From: CAVVSQ01 sp963848825
GTDB taxonomy: Bacteria; Planctomycetota; Planctomycetia; Gemmatales; Gemmataceae
DNA length: 64,000 nt
Assembly: GCA_963848825.1 (NCBI GenBank)
Contig: CAWKFA010000008.1
Span: 310,001 to 374,000 of the forward strand
Direction of reading: 5' to 3'
In this document: positions 1 through 8,674 of the stretch, piece after piece
Numbering within the stretch: the first letter of the stretch is position 1
How the letters are laid out: every line of letters begins with the position of its first letter
The notes under the pieces: model-generated
Databases searched by the model: none
Seen by the model: the letters and a program-made list of their open reading frames with translations, nothing else
What the model was told of the DNA's origin: nothing
Made by a program: the position numbers and the translations under genes

Positions 1-190
1 CCTGCCGGTGATAAAAAACAGCTTCGGAGGGGCGCCCCCGATCTCGCGCGATCAGGCCCAGGTTGTTGGCGGCATCCGCATGAACAGGATCAATTTCCAG
101 GAGTTGACGGTAAAGTGCTTCCGCGCGATCTAGATTTCCACCCTGGTGAGCAGCGATAGCAAGCTGGAACAGGTTGGACGGTGATGCCAT
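1..190 (-). CDS. TPR-repeat protein, N-terminal fragment
   Basis: The frame opens with ATG at 190 and runs off the left edge of the window, so only about 63 N-terminal residues are visible. They read as a tetratricopeptide repeat: an AIAAHQGG..AEALYRQLLEIDP pattern is followed by a second helix pair beginning ADAANNLGLIARDRGR. TPR proteins are protein-interaction scaffolds. In planctomycetes long TPR proteins of this kind are often fused to glycosyltransferase or sulfotransferase domains, but the part that would show this is missing. No signal peptide is seen at the N-terminus, so a cytoplasmic location is likely. Function beyond protein binding cannot be stated. Confidence 0.75.
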   Translation of the reverse strand, partial: MASPSNLFQLAIAAHQGGNLDRAEALYRQLLEIDPVHADAANNLGLIARDRGRPSEAVFYHRQ

Positions 191-290
191 TGCGCGAATC
201 TTATTCGTTTAGGAGAAGGGTACGATGGTGCACCCATGATCCTATTTTACCAGACGTGGCGGTGGTTCTTTCCTTTTGCTCGATTGAACT

Positions 291-1323
291 TCAAGCCGTG
301 CCCATCAGTTTTTCAAGAATATACATCTCGAGCCCCTCATAATCGCGTTGGGCGCGATAGCTCTCAACTTTCTCAGTATCCACGGTCCGCACCACTTCCA
401 GTAAGCGCAGGAACATCGCCTTGCTGTTGGCCAAATGTTGCGTCTGTTGGGCAGCGCTGGTCGTGCGCATCGCCTTGACATCGAGACCGATGCAGCCGTC
501 GAACCCACCGCGCTCCAGTACCCAGATCTGGTTAAACGCCCGGCGCAGGTCCACGGACCCGAAGGTCTTGTCCTGGTCATATTTAAGACCATTTTGGTCA
601 TTCAGATGCACGCTCCAGAGCTTGCCGTGCCAGAGAACATACGCCATGTCGTCGGAGGGATCGAGGCCCGCCAGGATCGAATGTGCCGACTCGATAAGTA
701 CGCCAACGCGTGTCGGATCGACCGTCCGATAGACGAGGCCCAGAAAATGGCCGGGCGTCGGCAGATAAGCCTGGTCCATCGGTTCGTTGGGTTTCATTTC
801 GCCCAAAATGCGTATGTTCCCATCGTGTTGCAGGAGAGCATTGATGGCCTCGACAATGCGGCCCACCGAGGCTATAGGGTCCTTTGACTCGCGAATATAG
901 GTGCCTTCGCGCGCCAACCACAGGACGATATCGCGCGTGCCCATGACGTTCGCGATATCGACCGCGCGTTTGGAGCGTTCGATGGCGTATTTGCGTTCGC
1001 CGGCGCTGTTCGATGTATAGGCGCCGTCAATAGTTTTTGGATGTTCCCAAAGCCGGGGCGCGATGAACTCGCAAAATAGACCCTCGCCCTCGAGGATCTT
1101 GCGAACCTTGGCGGCGCCTTTGATCGTCGCCGCGGGGTCGAGGTTCGCTTCCACGACGTCGTCATCATGAAATTGCACGCCGTCAAAGCCGAGCTTTTTG
1201 TATTCCCGGAGCTTGGCGGCGAAGGCGATTTCCTTGCGGACCGCGGGGCCGAATGGGTCTGCCCCCATGCTGATGTTCCATGGGCCCAAACGTAAAGCGA
1301 TAATTTTTGTTATTTTTCGTCAT
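291..1323 (-). CDS. Xylose isomerase-like TIM-barrel protein (one frameshift near 1281)
   Basis: A protein of about 344 residues of the xylose isomerase-like TIM-barrel superfamily, which holds sugar isomerases and epimerases with a divalent metal site. Visible family features are FDGVQFHDDDV near residue 45, a GEMKPNEP strand, an IESAHSILAG strand and SVHLNDQNGLKYDQDK followed by FGSVDLRR, as in bacterial xylose isomerases. The long frame starts at a weak TTG at 1289. Upstream, ATG at 1323 gives MTKNNKNYRFTFGP, the usual beginning of this family, and joins the long frame if one base is removed near 1281. I therefore start the gene at 1323. The substrate could be xylose or another sugar, so I give no gene symbol. 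Confidence 0.8.
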
Positions 1324-1453
1324 GATGATTCAAGTCTCTCCCGTGGAAATGCCGATACGCATACTTCGTTTAACCAGTTAATTTATTAGGTGGCACATGC
1401 CGCCGCCGCGGCGTCGTCGCATGCTGGTTAATTATTTTTATTGTGGGTAGTGT

Positions 1454-1651
1454 ATGGATCGTCTTACGATCATCTGTGAAAGTTGCGAACGTCTCTGGTC
1501 GGTCGGCTGTTCCTTGACGATCTACGAACGTCAGACGATGGAATCGCGGCCATGTCCTCATTGCGGGGCGTACACACTGTCCTGCCAGGACTTCAATGCG
1601 GTCGCCGGCACCGCGAGGCAGCAGGTCTACTGGTCCACGTTCGCGGCCTGA
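1454..1651 (+). CDS. Small zinc-ribbon-like protein
   Basis: A 65-residue protein with two cysteine pairs, ICESC near residue 9 and CPHC near residue 34, plus another cysteine in TLSC. The spacing resembles a small zinc ribbon, so metal binding is likely but inferred. It has no signal peptide and no membrane segment. It lies alone between the sugar isomerase-like gene on the other strand and a small membrane protein. I do not recognise a named family. It could be a nucleic-acid or protein-binding zinc finger. The regular cysteine pairs favour a real gene. Confidence 0.55.
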   Translation: MDRLTIICESCERLWSVGCSLTIYERQTMESRPCPHCGAYTLSCQDFNAVAGTARQQVYWSTFAA

Positions 1652-1955
1652 CGGCACTTGTTTTGCCGCTTGTGTAAGAACGTTGGTAGCAAGTCCGCCC
1701 ACGGTGCGGGTCGGCGCAACTGGACGCGAACTTGCGGGCATGTCGTGTACGCCCAAATCCGTCAGATGCGCACGCGGGTCTAGGCACTGGCCATGTTGCT
1801 GGGTAAAATCACCTCTCGGTCCATGAACGACTGCCAAAAAAGCACCTTGGTGGTATGCCCCAGGTTTTGCGGTTAGTGTGCAGTTGTTTGGCGACAGTGT
1901 GTGACAACGGCGAGCGTCCGGCGCTTGCCTGGCCTTAGCAAGAAAGTTTGCGATC
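1652..1955. other. Gene-poor stretch of about 300 bases
   Basis: Between the small zinc-ribbon gene and the 57-residue membrane protein I find no coding frame with family character, no convincing terminator hairpin and no RNA gene. Short open frames on both strands here are Arg/Pro-rich and look like GC-driven shadows. Confidence 0.5.
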
Positions 1956-2129
1956 ATGTCCCATGACGTTCACGACAGCGCGGCCAGTTTGGACAATGCC
2001 TTCACCGATCAGGAATGGCAGGTTTTCCGTCGCGAGGACACCAAGGCGGGGGCCGCCGTGGTCATATTGATGTTGTGCATTTTTGGCATCGGCGTGGTGT
2101 TGTATTCGATTGTGGCGCTAACGCTGTGA
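1956..2129 (+). CDS. Small single-pass membrane protein (57 aa)
   Basis: ATG at 1956 opens a 57-residue frame ending TGA at 2127-2129. The first 30 residues are polar and acidic (SLDNAFTDQEWQVFRRED). They are followed by one hydrophobic helix of about 25 residues (AAVVILMLCIFGIGVVLYSIV) that ends at the C-terminus. This layout matches small planctomycete tail-anchored proteins found beside unrelated genes. It is probably inserted in the inner membrane with the N-terminus in the cytoplasm. The start of the next gene follows 25 bases downstream. No function is known to me. Confidence 0.6.
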   Translation: MSHDVHDSAASLDNAFTDQEWQVFRREDTKAGAAVVILMLCIFGIGVVLYSIVALTL

Positions 2130-2154
2130 CCCACGTTGTCCCGAGGTCTTATCC

Positions 2155-3274
2155 ATGTCCGAGGTCGTGCTAGGCGTTCACGGCGCTGCCGCGAGCGTTC
2201 TGCAGGGCGCGGATATTGGCGGCACCTTGCACATCTTCGTGGCCTTCGACTGGGGCGAAGAAATCAGGTTCGACCAGGCTGCCCGGCAGGTGCCCGGTTC
2301 GCTTTACGAATTGCCGCGCCGCCGCCGCACCCCTTCCTCATTTTCTTACCGGCCCGCGCCGATGCATCTGGCGGCTCCAGACCGTTCCCCTGGAGATGCC
2401 GGAAATTGGCCTGGTCCAGGCCAGTGCCGGCTTGACGCTGTTTGATTTCGGCGCTGTGAGTCTGGCTTTACGTGTCCCGTTTCACTTGCCGGCGGAGCGG
2501 TTATTGGGCCTGGCCGGCGCCCTGGCCGACCCCAGCTGCGTGTTGCAAAAGGCTCGTCAAATCTTGCAGCCACTTTATCAGCAACTCTTGCCGGCCCTCA
2601 TCAGTCCATCCTGGCAGGAGGAACTCAACGAGGACTACTTCGTCTTTCAGCTGGAGCCGCGGAAATTGAACATGGCCCAGGATGCCGGCTGGCTGGCAGG
2701 CCTCGTCCATTTAGAAGGCGCTCCGCTAAGCATCAGTGAAACGGCGGAGGCCCTGCGGCTGCAATTGAGCTACAGCCCGGATGACATTTTTATTGCCGAC
2801 TGGGGCGCCGCTGTCCTTATAGATCAAGACTGCAATGAGACCTTGCAAGTCGTCGAATTCGCCAACCTGCAACTGCTGGAGTTCCGACACATCGATGACC
2901 GTCTGGACGTTAGCCTCGCCAACGCGGCACGGACCATTGCACCCTTCAAGCGCTCGCCTCTGCCGTTCTGGCGCGTTCATGCGCGGCCGCTGCGAGCGCT
3001 TGGCGAGTTGAAAGTTGAGGCCAACGCTTTATTCGAACGGGCCGGCAACGCGCTCAAACTGGTGGGCGATCCCTATCTGGCCCGTGTTTATCGACTCGTG
3101 GCGACACGCTTTCATTTGGAAACGTGGGAAGAAAACATTGGCCGTAAGTTGGAGGTAGCCGAGGGCGTGTACCAGGTCGCGAGCGACCAGGCGAGTCATT
3201 TTCGCACGGAATTTCTGGAGATTATCGTGGTGGTGCTTATTTTAATTGAAATAGTCATCGCTTTTATCCATTAA
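2155..3274 (+). CDS. RMD1/DUF155 family protein (one frameshift near 2377)
   Basis: After restoring one base near 2377 the protein is about 373 residues. The first 70 residues (from ATG at 2155, LHIFVAFDWGEEI) lie in one frame, and the rest (LEMPEIGLVQASAGLTLFDFGA onward) in another. The central part carries the DUF155 pattern EEFYFVFQLE-like, here NEDYFVFQLE, then YSPDDIFIADWGAAVLID. The C-terminus has the family's HFRTEFLEIIVVVLILIEIV, a single membrane helix at the very end. DUF155/RMD1 proteins are known from yeast (Rmd1, Rmd8, Sif2) and bacteria. Their biochemical role is unsettled, and the tail helix suggests membrane anchoring. Confidence 0.8.
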
Positions 3275-3337
3275 ACTGCCGCGTCACCGGCAGCATCGAA
3301 GCGTAATTTTTCGGTCGTAAACAAGAGGCTCCGGGGC

Positions 3338-4561
3338 ATGAGTTCTTCCCATTTCGACGTGGCGATTATCGGCGGCGGTATCGTCGGCATGGCGACGGCC
3401 TATGCACTGTCAAGGCAAAGCCGGGCTTCGCTCATCGTGCTGGAAACGGAGGATCGCGTAGCCGCGCATCAGACCGGAAACAACAGCGGCGTCATTCATT
3501 CCGGCCTTTACTACAAGCCCGGCTCCCAGAAGGCACGCAATTGCGTGGCAGGGCGCGAGGCCCTTTATCGCTTTTGCGCCGAGCATGGCGTTCTCCATGA
3601 TCGCTGTGGCAAGGTGGTGGTCGCCGTCAATCAGCAGGAACTGGCGGCGCTCGCGGAACTCGAACGGCGCGGCGCGGCCAATGGACTTCAAGGAATCAAA
3701 CGTCTCGGCCCCGAGGAGCTTCGTGTCTACGAACCGCATGTTCGGGGCCTCGGAGGTCTGCATGTGCCCGAAACCGGCATTGCCGACTATCGAGGGGTCA
3801 CCGCGAAATATGCGGAGCTGGTGACGCGGTCCGGCGGCGATGTTCGCCTCACCGCTCAGGTTATCGGCGTCAAGCACCAGGCCGGCGAAAGCATTCTGGA
3901 AACCCGCCAAGGCGAGGTGCGTGCCACAAATTTGATAACCTGTGGCGGTCTGTATGCCGATCGCGTCACGCGGATGTGTGGGGTGGAGCCGGGCCTTCTG
4001 ATCATCCCCTTCCGCGGCGAATATTACGAGCTCGTTCCCGAGCGGCAGTTTCTTGTAAAGAACCTGATTTATCCGGTGCCCGATCCGCGTTTTCCCTTCT
4101 TGGGGGTTCATTTCACGCGCATGGCCCGCGGCGGCATCGAAGCGGGCCCTAATGCAGTCCTGGCTCTGCAGCGTGAAGGCTATTCCTGGTCTTGCATCTC
4201 CCCGCGTGATCTATGGGAACTGGCGACCTTCAAGGGATTCTGGCGGATGGCAGCCAAATATTGGCGGACGGGCCTGAGCGAGTTCTATCGCTCCCTGAGC
4301 AAACACGCCTTTCATCGCGCCCTGGCCCGGCTCATTCCCGAATTGCGCATCGACGACATTTATGCTGCTGGCGCCGGCGTGCGGGCGCAGGCGCTCGATC
4401 CATCCGGTGCCCTGGTCGATGATTTTCGTTTTGTGGAGGCCGACAGGATGATTCATGTCCTCAATGCGCCCTCTCCGGCGGCGACCGCATCGATTGCCAT
4501 CGGCGAAACGATTGCGGCCATGGCGGAGAAGAATTTCGGCTTACTGAAAAAAGCCGTGTAG
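3338..4561 (+). CDS. lhgO: L-2-hydroxyglutarate oxidase
   Basis: A 407-residue FAD-dependent oxidoreductase of the DAO superfamily. The N-terminus has the dinucleotide-binding motif IIGGGIVGMATAYALS at residues 9-24. It is followed by the HQTGNNSGVIHSGLYY signature near residue 45, typical of LhgO/L2HGDH, and ARNCVAGREALYRFCAEHG. C-terminal GAGVRAQALDP and LNAPSPAATASIAIG close the FAD site. The enzyme oxidises L-2-hydroxyglutarate to 2-oxoglutarate and passes electrons to the membrane quinone pool in E. coli. Length matches the family (about 400). It stands alone on this strand, with an upstream gap of 63 bases. No frameshift is seen. Confidence 0.92.
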   Translation: MSSSHFDVAIIGGGIVGMATAYALSRQSRASLIVLETEDRVAAHQTGNNSGVIHSGLYYKPGSQKARNCVAGREALYRFCAEHGVLHDRCGKVVVAVNQQELAALAELERRGAANGLQGIKRLGPEELRVYEPHVRGLGGLHVPETGIADYRGVTAKYAELVTRSGGDVRLTAQVIGVKHQAGESILETRQGEVRATNLITCGGLYADRVTRMCGVEPGLLIIPFRGEYYELVPERQFLVKNLIYPVPDPRFPFLGVHFTRMARGGIEAGPNAVLALQREGYSWSCISPRDLWELATFKGFWRMAAKYWRTGLSEFYRSLSKHAFHRALARLIPELRIDDIYAAGAGVRAQALDPSGALVDDFRFVEADRMIHVLNAPSPAATASIAIGETIAAMAEKNFGLLKKAV

Positions 4562-4632
4562 TGGGGCCCCCTTATCTTGCGACCCGGTCGACGACAGCTT
4601 AAGTGAAGAGAATTCATCCCGAAGGATCCACT

Positions 4633-5271
4633 ATGGCACCCGTAACTTCACCGCCCGACCTCGAAACTATCGCAGATTTATTGGAGCAGCTCCACGTTCC
4701 GCCGGAACGGATTTTGCTGCGCCCGCCGCCGGGTGAGGCAACGGAGGAAGATTTACTAAAGACAACACGACTTTGCGAACTAATCGATGGGGCGTTGGTG
4801 GAGAAAGGTCTGGGTTTTTACGAGTCGCGCCTGGCGGCTGTTCTCGTCGCTCTTTGGGAGGCGTTTTTGCAAGAACACCCGCTGGGCATTGTACTCGGCG
4901 AAGGGGGGCTGATGCGCGTGGGCCCAGGCCAGGTGCGAGCCCCTGACGTCGCCTTCTATTCCTGGGATCATTTTCCGGACAAATTGCTGCCGCTCGACCA
5001 AATCCTCGATGTGGTACCGGAAATAGCCGTGGAGATTTTAAGTCCGACGAACACGAAGAAAGAGATGGCACGTAAGCGCCGGGAATACTTCGCGGGCGGC
5101 ACAAAAATTGTTTGGGAAGTACTTGCGGACAAACGGTTGATCCATGTGTACAGTTCGCCCGACGAAGCAATCATCGTCGATGAGGATGGCGTGCTTGACG
5201 GGGGAAGTGTTTTGCCGGGTTTCGCGCTTTCCGTCCGGGAGTGGTTCGGTCGCGCCGGTAAGAGGGGCTAA
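4633..5271 (+). CDS. Uma2 family (DUF820) endonuclease-like protein
   Basis: A 212-residue protein of the Uma2/DUF820 family, which has a PD-(D/E)XK nuclease fold. The hallmark pieces are in order: CELIDGALVEKGLG near residue 57, RAPDVAFYSWD near residue 105, VEILSPTNTKKEMARKRREYF near residue 135 (acidic residue, then SPT..K) and TKIVWEVLADKRLIHVY. I start at ATG 4633, preceded by GAAGGA. An in-frame GTG at 4603 would add ten residues. Family members are very numerous in planctomycetes and cyanobacteria, and few have a tested function. The stop overlaps the stop of the convergent AlbA/ATPase gene by four bases. Confidence 0.85.
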   Translation: MAPVTSPPDLETIADLLEQLHVPPERILLRPPPGEATEEDLLKTTRLCELIDGALVEKGLGFYESRLAAVLVALWEAFLQEHPLGIVLGEGGLMRVGPGQVRAPDVAFYSWDHFPDKLLPLDQILDVVPEIAVEILSPTNTKKEMARKRREYFAGGTKIVWEVLADKRLIHVYSSPDEAIIVDEDGVLDGGSVLPGFALSVREWFGRAGKRG

Positions 5272-7145
5272 CTGCCGTCGAAAAGGCTGGTTCCCTGGGG
5301 TTCGGCATCGCGAAGTTTATATCCCAGGATGCCCTTAGTTCGCCTTTTTTCGACAAAACCTTTTTTTTCCAAACTGTTGAAGGCACTTCTGACTTTTCGG
5401 TAATAGGCATCGAACGCCTTGATGTCATTGGGCCCTCCGGACGTTTGCCGGTCCCAAAGGAAAAAACTGGTTTGCTTCGCATTGACATATTTTGTCTTGG
5501 AAAAATTATTGAACCGATAAATGACCTCCAGCACTTCCCTGGCCAGGGAATTCAGTAAAGCTAATTTGTCACCAAACACGGCCTGGAGCCGTGGCAAAAA
5601 AGTTTTGGTCATTAATAAACGGTTTACCAAAAAAACTGGGTAGATCTTGGAGCTCCTGGGCGTTCGATAAATCAAGCCGAGCTGTTCAAGTCTGTTGATC
5701 TCCTGAAAATGGTTATTGTCCGGAGTGAGCAAAATAGTATACAAGCTGCTTTCGTTGGCCCATTCTGATTTCATCAAATAGGCGAGCACCGCCTTTTGGG
5801 AGTCGGTTAGTTTGCTGCCCGCCAGGTGTTGTTCCAGAAAATCGTCGTAAGATTGCAATAACCGGTCAATGCGGTCGTCGACCAGTCGGCCGGGCCTGAG
5901 GTACAACCGAACTTCATCACTTAAAAAGCGGTAATAGGGCAGGTCAATTTTGTTTTCCAGACACAAATTGACGAGGGTGGCCATGCCGATGGCGCGTCCT
6001 TCCCATTTCCTAAAAACGCGCAAGACGTCAGCTAGTTTCGGATTCCGGGGTTGGGCCTCGGGAATTATCCGCATTAAATGTAACTCGCCTGCTTGTTCCT
6101 CAACCAACAGGTGTCGGCGAAAAGACCCAGGGTTTTGAATAGCCAGGTGTTGGCCAGGTTTGATGGAAAGAATGCAGTGCTTATTGATTGAGTAATCCCG
6201 GTGCGCCAAGGCATTGTTGATCGTTTCGCGTAGGAGTCGTTCCGGGTACTCCGGAAGATACGAGCCGCCCTCCGCAATCCCGACTCCCACGCGAATATTG
6301 CGCATTACATAGGCAAGACTCGCTTCCATTAGCGGCAAGATATTATCCGACAAGTCTTGCTTGTCTTCGGCGATTTTGTCCACTGCTTCCACATAGCCAT
6401 GCACTTGACAGCGAAAAACCAAGGAGTCCTCGGGGTGCGTGCCGCATACCAACATTCCCAGGGTCGTCATGGACCGATCGACGATAAATGACTTGCGGGT
6501 GAGAAATGGAAGAGCGTCCTTAAGCGTAGGCTTGATGGATTCAACCTTGTTGGGCCGATTAAGATAGTGAATATATTCATTTAGCTTGTCGAGATCGACG
6601 TCATCCAGGTTTGTGTTCGGAATTGGCGTCAATTCCTTGGCATGAACGGCCTCCTCCTTGAATTCCTCCTGGGCATCGATTCGATTGTCCTCGATCTTAT
6701 GATCGCCGGTTATGAGTCTTTCATAAGCGGCACCCTGATAAAAGACGTATTTTTTGTCGGCGGGTAACTCATCGACATAGACAAGCGCGACACGTTTGCC
6801 GCGAAAATTCCTTAGTAGAACCGGGGCATCCACCAGGAATTCAACGCTCCTGCCATGCCGATCGGTGAAGATGTCCCGAAACGCTTTGAGCTTTGGCTCA
6901 GCGTGCTCATGCCAGCCAGTCAGTACGTAGCGGTTTTTCTGACCTTCCTTTTCTTCTTTGATGCCGAGCAATACTATTCCACCGCGAGTGTTTAAAAAGG
7001 CATTGATTGACTTGTAACACTCGTGCCATTGCCCTTTTTCACTCGGAACAGGCTTAATTTCGAGCGTATCGGTCTCAAGATTTTCGAACTTTCCCAGCTC
7101 CATGAGCAGGTCAAGTTGAGCCAAAACCTCATCAATGAACGGCAT
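5268..7145 (-). CDS. AlbA_2 (Schlafen-like) DNA-binding and ATPase-domain protein
   Basis: A 625-residue protein. Residues 20-150 form an AlbA_2/Schlafen-type domain with LEIKPVP, AFLNTRGGIVLLGIKEE and VALVYVDELP. Residues 290-420 form a GHKL-like ATP-binding domain (HATPase_c_4) with LLRETINNALAHRDYS, AIQNPGSFRR and KWEGRAIGMATLVN. The C-terminus holds winged-helix segments (LTDSQKAVLAYLMKSE; FNSLEKKGFVEKRRTKG). Such proteins are annotated as putative transcriptional regulators or ATP-binding proteins, and relatives occur in mobile and defence contexts. Base composition is visibly more AT-rich than the flanks, which fits acquisition by transfer. It starts 27 bases after the icd stop on the same strand. 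No frameshift is seen. Confidence 0.82.
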   Translation of the reverse strand: MPFIDEVLAQLDLLMELGKFENLETDTLEIKPVPSEKGQWHECYKSINAFLNTRGGIVLLGIKEEKEGQKNRYVLTGWHEHAEPKLKAFRDIFTDRHGRSVEFLVDAPVLLRNFRGKRVALVYVDELPADKKYVFYQGAAYERLITGDHKIEDNRIDAQEEFKEEAVHAKELTPIPNTNLDDVDLDKLNEYIHYLNRPNKVESIKPTLKDALPFLTRKSFIVDRSMTTLGMLVCGTHPEDSLVFRCQVHGYVEAVDKIAEDKQDLSDNILPLMEASLAYVMRNIRVGVGIAEGGSYLPEYPERLLRETINNALAHRDYSINKHCILSIKPGQHLAIQNPGSFRRHLLVEEQAGELHLMRIIPEAQPRNPKLADVLRVFRKWEGRAIGMATLVNLCLENKIDLPYYRFLSDEVRLYLRPGRLVDDRIDRLLQSYDDFLEQHLAGSKLTDSQKAVLAYLMKSEWANESSLYTILLTPDNNHFQEINRLEQLGLIYRTPRSSKIYPVFLVNRLLMTKTFLPRLQAVFGDKLALLNSLAREVLEVIYRFNNFSKTKYVNAKQTSFFLWDRQTSGGPNDIKAFDAYYRKVRSAFNSLEKKGFVEKRRTKGILGYKLRDAEPQGTSLFDGS

Positions 7146-7172
7146 AGATCGCCAACCAAAGGCCTGGGAACG

Positions 7173-8468
7173 TCACATCTTCGCGATCACGGCGTTGCCA
7201 AACTCGCTGCATTTGACTTCAGTGGCGCCTTCCATCTGCCGGGCGAAGTCGTAAGTGACGTGCTTGGCGGCGATGGCCCCGTCCATGCCCTTGATGATAA
7301 GGTCGGCCGCTTCGGTCCAGCCCAGGTAGCGGAGCATCATCTCGCCCGATAGGATGACGGACCCGGGGTTGACCTTGTCCTGGTCGGCGTACTTGGGCGC
7401 GGTGCCATGCGTGGCTTCGAAGACGGCATGGCCGGAGACATAGTTGATATTGCCGCCCGGCGCGATGCCGATGCCGCCGACCTGGGCCGCCAGCGCGTCG
7501 GAGAGATAGTCGCCGTTGAGGTTCAGCGTGGCAATCACGTCGAATTCGTCCGGCCGCGTGAGTACCTGTTGCAGAGTGATATCGGCGATGGCGTCCTTGA
7601 CAAGCACTCTGCCGGATGCCAGAGCCGCTTTTTGCTCGGAGTTGGCCGTTTCCTCCCCCTTGACCTTCTTGGTCTTTTCCCACTGGTCCCACGTGTAAAC
7701 CTTGTTCCCGAACTCGCGCTCCGCCTGGGCATAACCCCACACGCGGAAGGCGCCCTCGGTGAACTTCATGATGTTCCCCTTGTGCACAAAGGTCACGCTC
7801 TTGCGCTTGTTGATCAGCGCATACTCGATGGCCGAGCGGATCAGGCGTTCGCTCCCTTCGCGTGAGACCGGCTTGATGCCGATCGCTGTCGTCTCGGGAA
7901 AGCGAATTTTGCCATATTCCTTGGGAAAAACCTCTTTGAGAAGAGCCAAAAACTTACGGCAGCCCTCCGATCCCTGCTCGAACTCGATGCCGGCGTAGAT
8001 ATCTTCCGTATTCTCGCGGAAAATCACCATTTCCACTTTCTCGGGGTGCTTGACGGGGGAGGGCACTCCCTTGAACCAGCGAACTGGTCGCAGGCAAACA
8101 TATAAATCAAGCAGTTGCCGCAGGGCCACATTGAGGGAGCGAATGCCGCCGCCGATGGGCGTCGTCAGCGGTCCCTTGATACCGACAAGAAACTCGCGAA
8201 AGGCCTCGACGGTCTCATCGGGCAGCCACGAGTTGAATTTCTTGAAGGATTTCTCGCCTGCGTAAACCTCCATCCAGGCAATCTTGCGCTTACCCCCATA
8301 GGCCTTGGCCACCGCCGCGTCAAACACGCGTACGGAAGCTCGCCAGATATCCGCTCCGGTGCCGTCCCCTTCGATAAAAGGAATGATTGGCTGATCGGGA
8401 ACATTTAACTTTCCCCCGGTAATGGTGATTTTGCCGCCGGTGGGGACCTGAAGATTTTGGTAAACCAT
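7173..8468 (-). CDS. icd: NADP-dependent isocitrate dehydrogenase
   Basis: A 431-residue cytoplasmic enzyme that converts isocitrate to 2-oxoglutarate, CO2 and NADPH in the TCA cycle. Sequence marks of the E. coli Icd type are IPFIEGDGTGADIW near residue 29, the substrate loop IGGGIRSLNVALRQ (containing the serine that is phosphorylated in E. coli), RPVRWFKGVPSPVKHPE, IFRENTEDIYAGIEF, THVHKGNIMKFTEGAF-like FVHKGNIMKFTEGAF, and NADP-site FEATHGTAPKYADQDKVNP. Length is close to the family norm (about 416). The start is supported by AGGAG eight bases upstream of ATG. The gene is intact in one frame and may be cotranscribed with the downstream AlbA/ATPase gene. Confidence 0.95.
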   Translation of the reverse strand: MVYQNLQVPTGGKITITGGKLNVPDQPIIPFIEGDGTGADIWRASVRVFDAAVAKAYGGKRKIAWMEVYAGEKSFKKFNSWLPDETVEAFREFLVGIKGPLTTPIGGGIRSLNVALRQLLDLYVCLRPVRWFKGVPSPVKHPEKVEMVIFRENTEDIYAGIEFEQGSEGCRKFLALLKEVFPKEYGKIRFPETTAIGIKPVSREGSERLIRSAIEYALINKRKSVTFVHKGNIMKFTEGAFRVWGYAQAEREFGNKVYTWDQWEKTKKVKGEETANSEQKAALASGRVLVKDAIADITLQQVLTRPDEFDVIATLNLNGDYLSDALAAQVGGIGIAPGGNINYVSGHAVFEATHGTAPKYADQDKVNPGSVILSGEMMLRYLGWTEAADLIIKGMDGAIAAKHVTYDFARQMEGATEVKCSEFGNAVIAKM

Positions 8469-8674
8469 GGGAGAGACTCCTGAACTAAGCGCAGTTAATG
8501 ATGGGCAATATATGAATCCGACGGAAAATTGCCCATTGACCCGATGTTAGTGCGACTTGATTGCTCGAAAGTCGGTCATGAACGATGGCCGGTCTTTCGA
8601 CGACAGCAAGTTCCGGTGAACTCGATTCTCTCGGTGAAAAGGAACAGGAAGTGTATGTTTGCGTGGCCGAGTTA

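Noticed and set aside
1370..1957. A 195-residue minus-strand frame over the zinc-ribbon gene
   Set aside because: Its composition is Arg/Thr/Pro-rich without motifs, and the opposite strand has a regular cysteine pattern, so the plus-strand gene is preferred.
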